Assembly (NCBI RefSeq): GCF_000196175.1
Contig: NC_005363.1
Span: 434,001 to 498,000, forward strand
Origin: Bdellovibrio bacteriovorus HD100
Lineage (GTDB): Bacteria > Bdellovibrionota > Bdellovibrionia > Bdellovibrionales > Bdellovibrionaceae
Length of the DNA stretch: 64,000 nucleotides
Reading direction: 5' to 3'
Part shown: positions 51,118 through 59,769 of the stretch, in pieces
Position numbering within the stretch: the first letter of the stretch is position 1
Layout: every line of letters begins with the position of its first letter
The notes under the pieces: generated by a model
What the model was told of the DNA's origin: nothing
What the model saw: only the letters and a program-made list of their open reading frames with translations
Databases searched by the model: none
Made by a program: the position numbers and the translations under genes

Positions 51118-53306
51118 AGTGAATCCAAGCGGGACTCAAAATAGTCGATGACCATCTGAGTGCTGCCGTGGGACTTCAGCCCCTGGATCCTGTCTGCGAT
51201 CTCCTGCAGGGAAAAATCCGCGTTTGTCGGCTTCCCATTCAGGAAGCGTTCTTCCAACTCTTTTTCTGCTCTATCCAATGCCGTTTGAATTTCCTGTTCC
51301 CAGACACTCAAGCCCCCATGGGCTTTCATGTAGGACTCCAAGGTCTGACAACGATAAGCCATTTCCACCAGACGGCAATCCTGGGGCTCGATCCCCAGCT
51401 TTTTGCATTCACGTCCGTTGGAAGAGCGATACTTATTGAAGATATGCTCGGTGTTTTGCACTTCGTAAGGGGCTTGCGGCATCACACCGTTTTTGGTGAA
51501 GCCCATACCCGAACCCAATTGAGTGTAACCATGCACTTCAGAGGCGAAAGCCGCTGGCAGCACCCGGCCATTGCGGTTCACGCGGCGAAGGGCGATGATG
51601 TCACCCGTTTGCGCTTCAGCGCGGGAAACCGGGGTGCATAGCGGGGATTCAAGCACATTGGCAAATTCGCTGGCGACGGTGTGGTGAATGCCTCGGGAAA
51701 TCCCAGCCAGGTAGGTGGCTGAATTCCAGCAGTTCGGTCCTTCCAGCTGCGCCGAACGCCCTTCCAGCTTCTGCATTTTTCCTTTAAGCAAAGCTGCTTT
51801 CAAATCGGCATAGCCGCCGGACTTGATCGGTGCCGGTGTTTTGGTCTTTTGCGCGGTTTCAATAAAGAGCTGACGGACTTCCGCGGCTTTAAGATGCGGA
51901 AGTTCAGTCCAAAGCTGAACAATCAGATTCACCATGTATGGTGTCGCCATGGAAGTGCCGGAGTGTTCAATCAGTCCGCCTCCCAAAGACGCGGCGTTGA
52001 CTTTCACTCCTGGAGCCAGAATGTCGACATTGTCCAATCCGAAATTGCTGAAGTCGGCCATCGTCGCATTTTCAGCAGTGACCTCTTCGATGGTGGCTGC
52101 GTTCAGAGCGCCCACTTTCAACACGTTGGGATGAGTGAAACTTGCCGGGTACTGGCGGTTCTTGCTGAGATCCAGATCCTGACCGGCGTTGCCCGAGGCG
52201 ACCACGAACAGAGTTTCCGGATTTTCTTCGATCATTGTTTTATAGGCACGAATCCCATCACGCAGACCCAGCATGTCTTTGTTGTCTGCGGGGAAGCCCA
52301 GACTCATGTTCACCAGACGGATTTTGTGCTGTTTGATAAAGGCGGACATTTTTTTGATATAGTCCGCGCGGGTGTAGTCCCCCGCAAAACCCACCAGACC
52401 CACATTGTTCAGTCCTTTGGTGGCGATGTGAGCGACATGTGTTCCATGGGAAAGGGGACGGTGGTCCTTTTGCAGTCCGCTGGTGGATTCCGTAGGCAGA
52501 CCAATATCACGAACCTGATCCCATCCAAAATTATCGTCCACCCAGCCGTTGCCGTCGTTATCAATTCCATCGACAGGGTCCGCCGGATTGTTCCACCATT
52601 TCGTCACCAGTTCGCTGTGATTATAGTCAAAGCCGGAATCAATGATGGCGATGACGAACTTGTCAGGATTTTCGCGCTGGGCTTTGAGAATCTTGATTTC
52701 CTCCGGGGACTTGCCGGATTCCTTCAGCGATTTTATCAGGTCATACTTTTCATACAGGCTGAATTCGGCCACGGTTTTTCCGGAAGTGTCCTTTTCGATA
52801 AAGGCATAGGGCTTTTCTTCTGTGCCTTTATAATAAAGGTACACGGAAGAGATCAGCTGTTCGTTTTTGTCCAGATAGTCTTTCTGAATTTCACGGAAGG
52901 GTTCTGTTTGTTCATTCCAGCCCACGTACTCCAGCTTGAAGGGCGCATCTTTGGTGAAGTGCCACTTGCGAATCAGCCGGGATTTTTCATTCTGGGTGTT
53001 ATTGGAATCCAGACCTGTCCATTCCTCGCGGGTTTGTACAAGGCCATAACTTTCTTTTTCAACCGAAAGGTCGGTGACGATGACACGACCAGGTGCGGGA
53101 TAGGTAAAGCGGGTCCAGCCGGTGAAAACACCATCGATGTCGAAATAGCGGCGCTCCACCAGTCGGGTGTCCTGATAGTATGATTCGCGGGAAACAACCC
53201 CGTTGTCGAACTTTTCCTTTTCCACTTTCATTGCTGCAAAAGCAGTCGAATGTCCCAGAATGAGACAAAACAGCAAAGCTTTCAGCAGCGGGCGGAAAAT
53301 CATCAT
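51102..53306 (-). CDS. Secreted S8 (subtilisin-family) serine peptidase
   Basis: This 734-residue exported protease has a signal peptide (LLFCLILGHSTAFAA), a propeptide-like region to about 205, and the catalytic triad Asp223 (IIDSGFDYNH), His287 (SHGTHVAHIA) and Ser452 (SGTSMATPYM). Asn is conserved near GNAG at 373. A C-terminal domain of about 260 residues with Cys follows. In a predator such secreted proteases are plausible prey-degrading enzymes. GGAAGGGA precedes the ATG and is sequestered in a hairpin (53309-53336). Two adjacent ATGs make the start ambiguous by one codon. Confidence 0.9.
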   Translation of the reverse strand: MMIFRPLLKALLFCLILGHSTAFAAMKVEKEKFDNGVVSRESYYQDTRLVERRYFDIDGVFTGWTRFTYPAPGRVIVTDLSVEKESYGLVQTREEWTGLDSNNTQNEKSRLIRKWHFTKDAPFKLEYVGWNEQTEPFREIQKDYLDKNEQLISSVYLYYKGTEEKPYAFIEKDTSGKTVAEFSLYEKYDLIKSLKESGKSPEEIKILKAQRENPDKFVIAIIDSGFDYNHSELVTKWWNNPADPVDGIDNDGNGWVDDNFGWDQVRDIGLPTESTSGLQKDHRPLSHGTHVAHIATKGLNNVGLVGFAGDYTRADYIKKMSAFIKQHKIRLVNMSLGFPADNKDMLGLRDGIRAYKTMIEENPETLFVVASGNAGQDLDLSKNRQYPASFTHPNVLKVGALNAATIEEVTAENATMADFSNFGLDNVDILAPGVKVNAASLGGGLIEHSGTSMATPYMVNLIVQLWTELPHLKAAEVRQLFIETAQKTKTPAPIKSGGYADLKAALLKGKMQKLEGRSAQLEGPNCWNSATYLAGISRGIHHTVASEFANVLESPLCTPVSRAEAQTGDIIALRRVNRNGRVLPAAFASEVHGYTQLGSGMGFTKNGVMPQAPYEVQNTEHIFNKYRSSNGRECKKLGIEPQDCRLVEMAYRCQTLESYMKAHGGLSVWEQEIQTALDRAEKELEERFLNGKPTNADFSLQEIADRIQGLKSHGSTQMVIDYFESRLDSLEFRN

Positions 53307-53308
53307 GG

Positions 53309-53336
53309 ATCCCTTCCTTGTATATATGGAAGGGAT
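53309..53336 (-). promoter_or_regulatory. Hairpin sequestering the S8 protease Shine-Dalgarno sequence
   Basis: On the minus strand ATCCCTTCC pairs with GGAAGGGAT (9 bp, loop of 10 nt). The second arm is the Shine-Dalgarno element just 2-5 nt from the ATG pair. It is the second such structure in the window, after the one at cdh. Confidence 0.45.
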
Positions 53337-53449
53337 AGCAACGAGGGTGCCAGCAGGTGGCGGGAAAAGTGGGGGATCTGACTGCTGCGGCTGTGTTTAA
53401 GCCACAGACAGTCTGGTGACGATTATTTGTATGTGCCGGGGCGAGACCG

Positions 53450-53935
53450 TTAGGCCAGAGCTTTTTTGATATCGTCGGCGATGTCCTTGGGCTCATCCTT
53501 TGGAGCAAAACGTTTTAATACGGCTCCGTCTTTGCCCACCAGGAACTTGGTGAAATTCCATTTGATCATCTCTGTTCCCAGCAGGCCCGGAGCTTCCTCT
53601 TTCAGCCACTGGTAAAGGGGATCCGCGTTGCCGCCGTTCACATCGACTTTGCCCATCACCGGGAAGGACACTCCGTAATTCAATTCACAGAACTGCTGGA
53701 TTTCTTCATTGGAGCCCGGCTCTTGGGCGCCAAACTGGTTGCAGGGGAATCCAAGAATGACCAGACCGTTGTCTTTGTTCTGCTGATACAGTTCTTCAAG
53801 GCCCTTGTATTGAGGCGTGTAGCCACATTTGCTCGCGACGTTCACAACCAACACAACTTTGTCCCGGTATTGATCCAGGGACACCGGCTGGCCATTGGCG
53901 GCTTTGACGGTGAAATCATAAAGATGCTTTTTCAT
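53450..53935 (-). CDS. Glutathione peroxidase (Cys type)
   Basis: This 161-residue thioredoxin-fold peroxidase has the catalytic Cys37 in NVASKCGYTPQ, the Gln/Trp residues of the site (LGFPCNQFGAQEPG and KWNFTKFLV) and the family length. It reduces peroxides using thioredoxin or glutathione. Cys replaces the selenocysteine of animal enzymes. AGGAGG precedes the ATG. The frame is open 25 codons farther upstream, but without family similarity. Confidence 0.92.
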   Translation of the reverse strand: MKKHLYDFTVKAANGQPVSLDQYRDKVVLVVNVASKCGYTPQYKGLEELYQQNKDNGLVILGFPCNQFGAQEPGSNEEIQQFCELNYGVSFPVMGKVDVNGGNADPLYQWLKEEAPGLLGTEMIKWNFTKFLVGKDGAVLKRFAPKDEPKDIADDIKKALA

Positions 53936-54077
53936 TGGGAACCTCCTCAAAGGGGCTGCGTGTGTATGACTGCTGATCTCATTCTGAGACAGAAGGGGGC
54001 ATCTAATCAAGATTATGGTTTGTTAAATTAATTTGAGAACTGGGAACATTAAAACATGAGAATATATTGTGAGGTAC

Positions 54078-54105
54078 TATAGGAACAATGTGGAGGGGCC
54101 GAAAA
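54078..54105 (+). promoter_or_regulatory. Sigma-28-like promoter of copy 1
   Basis: TATA (54078-54081), 16 nt, then GCCGAAAA (54098-54105), resembling FliA promoters (TAAAGTTT-N11-GCCGATAA). The -35 part is weak. The -10 ends 7 nt before the ATG at 54113, as in copies 2 and 3. Confidence 0.4.
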
Positions 54106-54112
54106 GAATACC

Positions 54113-55702
54113 ATGGGGAACCGGTACTTTGGGTTAATATCCCTCTTTTTTTCGGCATTTATGTTCAGCGCGCCGGCGACTGCGGATACGTTTTTAGGCT
54201 GTGCGGAATGGTGCCGGTCCATGTACCTGCCCAAGTCCGGGCAGGCGGATCAATCCCAAATCAGACGCTATGACATGTGCGTGGTGCAGACTCAGAACGA
54301 AGGCCGCTGCGGTGGCACACCTCGTTCTTCCGGTACGACGACCCGGCCGACCCAGCGTCAGCAGGAACCTGCTCAATCTTCCAACTATAATCCTGAACCG
54401 GGAACAGTTCCGTGCGGTGGCCGGTGTCCTTTCAGCGAATGCGTCGATGTGAATGGCAGCGGTCGCGACTATCAATGCCGTATGGATATCATCAATGGAA
54501 CAACCCAGACCGGTGGAAATGACTGTACGTCGCAGTACACGGAATTGCTGAATGAATGTTCCAACGCTGTTCAAGAGACATCCCACACTTGTGATGAAAA
54601 AAATGACTCCGGCATGTCTGGCGTTGCCAACACGGCTTCGCAGCTGGGGCTGATGCTGGGGCAGCAGACCTCCGGAAGCATTCAGTCCGCGTGTTCGCAG
54701 ATGGCCAGTTTCTCTGCGGCAGCCAATGCGGCGGTGGCAGCCTATCGTTTGAATTGTAATAGTGCTTTGGGAACCTGCCGTTCCACTTGCAGCAGGCTGG
54801 TTGAGTTCGTTCAGAACAACCCGACCTGCACCATTCAGGGGTTCCAGGGAACTGCCGGACAAAATGCGATGTTATTGCAAAATGCTGAATCCAAGGCCGA
54901 ACGCTGCGACCAGTTTGAAAGCAAGGTGCAAGAGGCGACTCAAGCCATCAACAACGTGGCAGGCACCATGCGAAATGCAGCCAGTTGCGCGGCAGCCACG
55001 TCCGGCGACAGTGCCCCACTTCCAGAAATCTGTAAAACCAATCCGAACCTTCCGGGATGTGTTGCCACGGGCCCGATGGATTGCACCAAGCCTGAACTTG
55101 CGGGCACCAAAGTCTGCGTGTGTTCGAAGAATCCAACCGATCCCATTTGTATGTCTGAAAACAGCAGTGGTGGATCCACGTTCCTGAGCAGCACCAACCC
55201 AGGGGCGCGCTTGAATACTTCCGGCGTTGATTTGCCGGGTGGTGATTTGCCATCTTTGCCGGGCATTGAGCATGGCAAACGAGGCGCTGGTGGTGCCGGT
55301 GAAGCTGTCGACGGAAAAATGGGTGGCGGTGCAGGCATTTCCAGTTTAGGTGGCGGCGGAGGCGGTGGTGCTGCCGGGGCCGGCGAAGGTGGCGGAGCCG
55401 AGGGCGAAGACGGTGGTCACGCGGTGAATGCCGGATTCTATGGCGGCGGTGGATCCTTTGGTGGATACGGTGGCGGCAGCGGTGAAGGCCGGGTCGGACA
55501 AGGTCAGGCAAATCAAGGCGGAGTCGCCGGCAAAAATGGTTCGCCGGATCTGCGCCAGTTCCTGCCTGGTGGAAAGTACGATCCAAAAGCCCGCGGCGTT
55601 GCGGGCACCGGAGGACCTGACGGTATTACGGGGCCCCATTCAAATATCTGGAAGAAAATTCAGAATCGTTATCAGGTTCTGGCTCCGACGTTGATTCCAT
55701 AA
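54113..55702 (+). CDS. Tandem Cys/Gly-rich secreted paralogue, copy 1
   Basis: This 529-residue protein has a signal peptide (to about residue 25, FMFSAPATADT). A variable Cys-containing N-terminal part (to about 140) precedes the family core, visible as CDEKNDSGMSGVANTASQ, a stretch of repeats with AANAAVAAYRLNC, and C-rich segments ending VCVCSKNPTDPICMSE. A Gly-rich region (about 385-470) follows, then a conserved C-terminus with PDLRQFLPGGKYDPKARG and NRYQVLAPTLIP. It is the longest and most divergent copy. I do not recognise a named family. Signal peptide, Cys and Gly content suggest a secreted or surface protein. Confidence 0.7.
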   Translation: MGNRYFGLISLFFSAFMFSAPATADTFLGCAEWCRSMYLPKSGQADQSQIRRYDMCVVQTQNEGRCGGTPRSSGTTTRPTQRQQEPAQSSNYNPEPGTVPCGGRCPFSECVDVNGSGRDYQCRMDIINGTTQTGGNDCTSQYTELLNECSNAVQETSHTCDEKNDSGMSGVANTASQLGLMLGQQTSGSIQSACSQMASFSAAANAAVAAYRLNCNSALGTCRSTCSRLVEFVQNNPTCTIQGFQGTAGQNAMLLQNAESKAERCDQFESKVQEATQAINNVAGTMRNAASCAAATSGDSAPLPEICKTNPNLPGCVATGPMDCTKPELAGTKVCVCSKNPTDPICMSENSSGGSTFLSSTNPGARLNTSGVDLPGGDLPSLPGIEHGKRGAGGAGEAVDGKMGGGAGISSLGGGGGGGAAGAGEGGGAEGEDGGHAVNAGFYGGGGSFGGYGGGSGEGRVGQGQANQGGVAGKNGSPDLRQFLPGGKYDPKARGVAGTGGPDGITGPHSNIWKKIQNRYQVLAPTLIP

Positions 55703-55731
55703 TCTCACTCTGAGACTTCGTTATACTTTGG

Positions 55732-55759
55732 TAAAGTTCCCATTTGGAATTACCGAACA
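55732..55759 (+). promoter_or_regulatory. Sigma-28-like promoter of copy 2
   Basis: TAAAGTTC (55732-55739), then ACCGAACA at 55752-55759, with 16 nt between TAAA and the -10. It lies in a block conserved with copy 3 (TGAGAC, 7 nt, TAC, then TTGGTAAAGTTC). The -10 ends 8 nt before ATG 55768. Confidence 0.5.
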
Positions 55760-55767
55760 GTTTATTT

Positions 55768-57129
55768 ATGGGAATGAGATCTTTTCTATCAATCAGCATG
55801 TTGTTCGCGCTTTCGATAAGTCTCTTCTCTGTGGAGGCCGAGGCTCGCCGGTGCAGGGCTCAGTGTGCCCAGGGCTACACCTGTTTTATGCCGGATCCGA
55901 CGGATCCCAATGGTCGCAACGACATGTGTGTGGCCTCCAACCAGGTCAGCAACACAGATTGTGTTTCGCAGTACAACCAGCTTGCTGAGCAGTGCCGTGC
56001 GCAGGTTACTGACACCACTTATACTTGTGATGAAAAGAATGACTCGGGCATGAGTGGTATTGCCAATTCAGCCTCCCAGCTTAGTTTGATGTTCGGTCAG
56101 CAGACCGCGGGAAGCATTCAGGCAGCGTGTTCAAAAATGGCTTCCTTCAGTTCGGCGGCGAATGCAGCAGTGGCGGCATACCGTTTGACCTGTCAATCCT
56201 CGATCACCAGCTGCCATTCGGCCTGTGATCAGGTTGTCGAATATGTCAGCAGCAATTCAGCTTGTTTGGATGCGGCAGGTGGCGCCGGGTCTTCGGCTCA
56301 GATGAGATCCTCTGCAGAAAGTGCGGCCGGGCGCTGCAATGACTTCGATGCGAAGGTGGCGGAAGCCAATCAGGCGATCAATAATTTCGCGGGCACCATG
56401 CAGAACGCGGCCCAGTGTGCATCTTTGACTTCCGGTGACAGCACGGCTTTGCCAGAGCTGTGCAAAGCCAATCCTTCTTTGCCAGGCTGTGAAGGCGTGG
56501 CGGCGGTGGATTGTACAAATCCCGCGATGTCGGGAAATAAAGTCTGTGTGTGTGCGAAGAATCCTTCCGATCCTGTTTGTATGAGTGAAAAAAGCTCTGC
56601 GGGTTCCACTTTTATCAGCAGCACCAATCCGGGTTCTCGCCTTTCAACTAATGGCGCGGACCTTTCCGGTGGCGATCTGCCAAGTCTTCCTTCCATTCTT
56701 CCGGGCAAACCAGGTTCTGGTGGTGCCGGTGAAGCTGTCGACGGAAAACAAGGCGGCGGCGCAGGCATTTCCAGCATGGGTGGCGGCGGCGGAGGCGGGG
56801 CTTCCGGTGGCGCTGCAGGCGAAGAGGGCCTTGAAGACGGTGTTCAGGTGAATGCCGGATTCTATGGTGGTGGCGGATCCTTTGGGGGTTCCGGCATGGG
56901 CAGTGGTGGTGGTGAGCGCGGAGCTGCCGGCATGGCTGGTGCGGCGGGCGCAGCCAAAGGCAAGGGGGCGCCGGATCTGCGCCAGTTCCTGCCTGGTGGT
57001 AAGTTCGATCCCAAATCCCGCGGTCTTGCTGGCAACGGCGGACCGGATGGAATTACGGGGCCTCATTCCAATATCTGGCTGAAAATTCAGAACAGATACC
57101 AGGTATTGAGTCCGACTTTGATGCCTTAG
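55768..57129 (+). CDS. Tandem Cys/Gly-rich secreted paralogue, copy 2
   Basis: This 453-residue protein starts at ATG 55768 (MGMRSF); a second ATG at 55774 is possible, but 55768 has the same distance from its promoter as copy 3. No Shine-Dalgarno sequence is visible. The order is signal peptide, short Cys-containing N-terminus, core CDEKNDSGMSGIANSASQ, Cys-rich part ending VCVCAKNPSDPVCMSE, Gly-rich segment, conserved tail with PDLRQFLPGGKFDPKSRG and NRYQVLSPTLMP. About 500 bp (56391-56894) are ~96% identical to copy 3. Function unknown. Confidence 0.7.
   Translation: MGMRSFLSISMLFALSISLFSVEAEARRCRAQCAQGYTCFMPDPTDPNGRNDMCVASNQVSNTDCVSQYNQLAEQCRAQVTDTTYTCDEKNDSGMSGIANSASQLSLMFGQQTAGSIQAACSKMASFSSAANAAVAAYRLTCQSSITSCHSACDQVVEYVSSNSACLDAAGGAGSSAQMRSSAESAAGRCNDFDAKVAEANQAINNFAGTMQNAAQCASLTSGDSTALPELCKANPSLPGCEGVAAVDCTNPAMSGNKVCVCAKNPSDPVCMSEKSSAGSTFISSTNPGSRLSTNGADLSGGDLPSLPSILPGKPGSGGAGEAVDGKQGGGAGISSMGGGGGGGASGGAAGEEGLEDGVQVNAGFYGGGGSFGGSGMGSGGGERGAAGMAGAAGAAKGKGAPDLRQFLPGGKFDPKSRGLAGNGGPDGITGPHSNIWLKIQNRYQVLSPTLMP
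56391..56894 (+). repeat. Near-identical block shared by copies 2 and 3 (first copy)
   Basis: The sequence 56391-56894 corresponds, without indels, to 57835-58338 at a constant offset of 1444. By hand count of 480 bases (56401-56880) there are about 19 differences, with a run of more than 180 identical bases around 56681-56865. Confidence 0.75.
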
Positions 57130-57158
57130 TCTTAAATTGAGACGATTCTCTACCTTGG

Positions 57159-57186
57159 TAAAGTTCTCATGTTGAAATGCCGATCA
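57159..57186 (+). promoter_or_regulatory. Sigma-28-like promoter of copy 3
   Basis: TAAAGTTC (57159-57166) and GCCGATCA (57179-57186), with 16 nt between TAAA and the -10, close to the FliA pattern TAAAGTTT-N11-GCCGATAA. The -10 ends 7 nt before ATG 57194, predicting a transcript that starts at or beside the ATG. It is the strongest of the three matches. Confidence 0.55.
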
Positions 57187-57193
57187 GGCTTCC

Positions 57194-58573
57194 ATGAGAT
57201 TCAGTGCATTGCTCGCGATAAAATCTTTATTCATATTTCCATTTTTCTTATTCGCGAATGACGCGAAAGCGGCGGCGACGTGCACGCCCGCCTGCCCCGG
57301 TGGATCCAGCTGCTTCATTAATGAATCGGGACAGGCTCAGTGCACGCCCAATGACAGCTTCATGGGACCGCCAGCGCCCGCAAGAAATGGCATGGTCACG
57401 TGCAGCTCCCAACTGGGGCTAATCATGGAACAGTGCCGGGAGCAGATTTCAGAAACATCTTATTCCTGCGACGAAAAAAATGACTCCGGCATGAGTGGCA
57501 TTGCCAACACGGCCTCTCAGCTCAGTTTGATGTTCGGTCAGCAGACGGCGGGAAGCATTCAGGCCGCTTGTTCCAAGATGGCCTCTTTCAGTTCGGCCGC
57601 CAATGCGGCGGTCGCCGCCTATCGTTTGAATTGTCAGTCTGCCATTACCAGTTGTCGATCAGCCTGTGATCAGGCGGTTGAGTTTGCCCAGCAAAATGCG
57701 GCCTGTCTGGATGCCGCCGCCGGAGGCACAGGTATCAGCCGTCAAGCTGTGGCTTCGGCTGAAAATTCAGCGAAACGCTGCAATGACTTTGACTCTAAAG
57801 TTCAAGAAGCCAATCAGGCGATCAACAACTTCGCGGGCACTATGCAGAACGCGGCTCAGTGTGCATCTTTGACTTCCGGTGACAGCACGGCTTTGCCTGA
57901 GCTGTGCAAAGCCAATCCTTCTTTGCCAGGCTGTGAAGGCGTGGCGGCGGTGGATTGTACAAATCCCGCGATGTCGGGAAATAAAGTCTGTGTGTGCGCA
58001 AAGAATCCCTCAGACCCTGTGTGTATGAGTGAAAAAAATTCTGCGGGTTCTACGTTCGTCAGCAGCACCAATCCGGGTTCTCGCCTTTCAACTAATGGCG
58101 CGGACCTTTCCGGTGGCGACTTGCCAAGTCTTCCTTCCATTCTTCCGGGCAAACCAGGTTCTGGTGGTGCCGGTGAAGCTGTCGACGGAAAACAAGGCGG
58201 CGGCGCAGGCATTTCCAGCATGGGTGGCGGCGGCGGAGGCGGGGCTTCCGGTGGCGCTGCAGGCGAAGAGGGCCTTGAAGACGGTGTTCAGGTGAATGCC
58301 GGATTCTATGGCGGTGGTGGCTCCTTTGGGGGTTCCGGCTATGGTGGTGGCAGTGGTGAGCGCAATGCCGCAGGCATGGCGGGCGCAGCTGGTGCTGCCA
58401 AAGGCAAAGGTGGACCTGATTTAAGCAAGTTCCTTCCCGGTGGACAGTATGATCCGAAGTTGCGTGGCTTGGCAGGCAGCGGAGGCCCGGATGGAATCAC
58501 CGGACCGCATTCCAACATCTGGCAGAAGATTCAAAACCGCTATCGCGTGATGAGTCCGACTCTTCTGCCTTAA
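57194..58573 (+). CDS. Tandem Cys/Gly-rich secreted paralogue, copy 3
   Basis: This 459-residue protein starts MRFSALLAIKSLFIF (signal peptide), with a short N-terminus rich in Cys (AACTPACPGG-like region TCTPACPGGSSCF). The family core with CDEKNDSGMSGIANTASQ, the Cys-rich part VCVCAKNPSDPVCMSE, the Gly-rich segment and the tail PDLSKFLPGGQYDPKLRG and NRYRVMSPTLLP follow. ATG 57194 has only a weak AGG at 5-7 nt. It is closest to copy 2. The family was not recognised; it is probably a secreted or surface structural protein of unknown role. Confidence 0.7.
   Translation: MRFSALLAIKSLFIFPFFLFANDAKAAATCTPACPGGSSCFINESGQAQCTPNDSFMGPPAPARNGMVTCSSQLGLIMEQCREQISETSYSCDEKNDSGMSGIANTASQLSLMFGQQTAGSIQAACSKMASFSSAANAAVAAYRLNCQSAITSCRSACDQAVEFAQQNAACLDAAAGGTGISRQAVASAENSAKRCNDFDSKVQEANQAINNFAGTMQNAAQCASLTSGDSTALPELCKANPSLPGCEGVAAVDCTNPAMSGNKVCVCAKNPSDPVCMSEKNSAGSTFVSSTNPGSRLSTNGADLSGGDLPSLPSILPGKPGSGGAGEAVDGKQGGGAGISSMGGGGGGGASGGAAGEEGLEDGVQVNAGFYGGGGSFGGSGYGGGSGERNAAGMAGAAGAAKGKGGPDLSKFLPGGQYDPKLRGLAGSGGPDGITGPHSNIWQKIQNRYRVMSPTLLP
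57835..58338 (+). repeat. Near-identical block shared by copies 2 and 3 (second copy)
   Basis: Partner of 56391-56894; the identity falls sharply both upstream and downstream of this block, which suggests recent gene conversion. Confidence 0.75.
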
Positions 58574-58581
58574 ATCAAAAA

Positions 58582-59769
58582 TCAAATCAAAGGATGAAGG
58601 CACTCGATGACCTGCTTGCGCAGGGGGGCTTCGACAAGAACGGTCAGGCTCATGGCGCTGATCAGGATCTTTTGGGTTTCCAGATTTTTTCCCGTCAAAG
58701 TATTCAAAACCTTTTGAGTCATTTCCGGTGACGTCGCGCCCGTGCATGTCAGGGTGACAGTGGAATAGTCGGTTGGCAGCAAGGTGAAGTCCGGATGTTT
58801 TTCCAGCTCTTTTTTCACGGCAAACATGATCTCTTGCGGGCCGGTCAAAAAGATTTCGGTTTTATCCAGGCTGGTTTCACAGCTAAGCAGCTGCGGGAAG
58901 GCAATCTGGTTCTTGTCCAAAAGATTCTGCAACCCCTGAAGGGCCTTGGCCGGATTTTTTTCGCGGCAGTGAATGCCCAACACCAGTTCGTGAGAGTTCA
59001 AAGAAAGAGCTTTGCAGGATTCAAACATATTCAATCCTTTTTTTACGATGGTTCCGTCAGAGGTTTTGCTGGAGGCCGGGCCGATATAAAGGGTCACATC
59101 ACGCATCTTCGCAAGTTCCACCGAGCGATAGTGCAGAACTTTGGCGCCCCAGAAAGTCATCTCCATCAATTGATCGTAATTCAGTTCACTTAAAGGGCGC
59201 GCGGATTTCACGATGTTCGGGTCGGCGGTAAAGACCGCGGGAACATCTTTCAGAATTTCGCAGCGCTCGGCATTGAAGGCCGCCGCCATCGCAACAGCCG
59301 AAGTGTCCGAACCGCCACGTCCCAGAGTGGTGATTTCCTTGGTGACCGGGGACACGCCCTGGAAACCGGCCAGAATCACCACGCGGTTGTTTTTCAAGGC
59401 CTCATCAAGGCGCATGGGTTTGACGTCTTTGATAAACGCATTGACGTGGGAATCATCAGTGAAAATCCCGGCCTGACTGCCGGTGAAGCTGATCGCAGGA
59501 CAGCCCAGGTCGTTCAAGGCCATACTGACCAGGGACATGCTGATGCGCTCACCTACGGTCAGCAGCATGTCCATTTCGCGGCGTTGAGGATGACTGGAAA
59601 CCTGGTTGGCAAGGTCGATCAGGGAATTGGTGGTTTTACCCATGGCACTGACCACCACAATCAGAGAATTTTCTTTCGACTGGGCGGCAATGCGCGACGA
59701 AACAGATTTGATCTTTTCAGGATCTGCTAAAGTGGCGCCGCCGTATTTCTGAACAATCAGGGGTTTCAT
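58582..59769 (-). CDS. lysC: Aspartate kinase
   Basis: LysC makes aspartyl phosphate, the first step to lysine, diaminopimelate, threonine and methionine. The 395-residue monofunctional enzyme begins MKPLIVQKYGGATLADPEKI (kinase motif KxGG), has TTLGRGGSDTSAVAMAAAF and a C-terminal pair of ACT domains (about 265-395) that would confer feedback control. It overlaps the next leftward gene by 4 bp. Asd, the following enzyme, is encoded at 19073. Confidence 0.94.
   Translation of the reverse strand: MKPLIVQKYGGATLADPEKIKSVSSRIAAQSKENSLIVVVSAMGKTTNSLIDLANQVSSHPQRREMDMLLTVGERISMSLVSMALNDLGCPAISFTGSQAGIFTDDSHVNAFIKDVKPMRLDEALKNNRVVILAGFQGVSPVTKEITTLGRGGSDTSAVAMAAAFNAERCEILKDVPAVFTADPNIVKSARPLSELNYDQLMEMTFWGAKVLHYRSVELAKMRDVTLYIGPASSKTSDGTIVKKGLNMFESCKALSLNSHELVLGIHCREKNPAKALQGLQNLLDKNQIAFPQLLSCETSLDKTEIFLTGPQEIMFAVKKELEKHPDFTLLPTDYSTVTLTCTGATSPEMTQKVLNTLTGKNLETQKILISAMSLTVLVEAPLRKQVIECLHPLI

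Noticed and set aside
51849-53183. A 444-codon frame opposite the S8 protease
   Set aside because: It is antisense to the catalytic domain of a certain protease and looks like a shadow.
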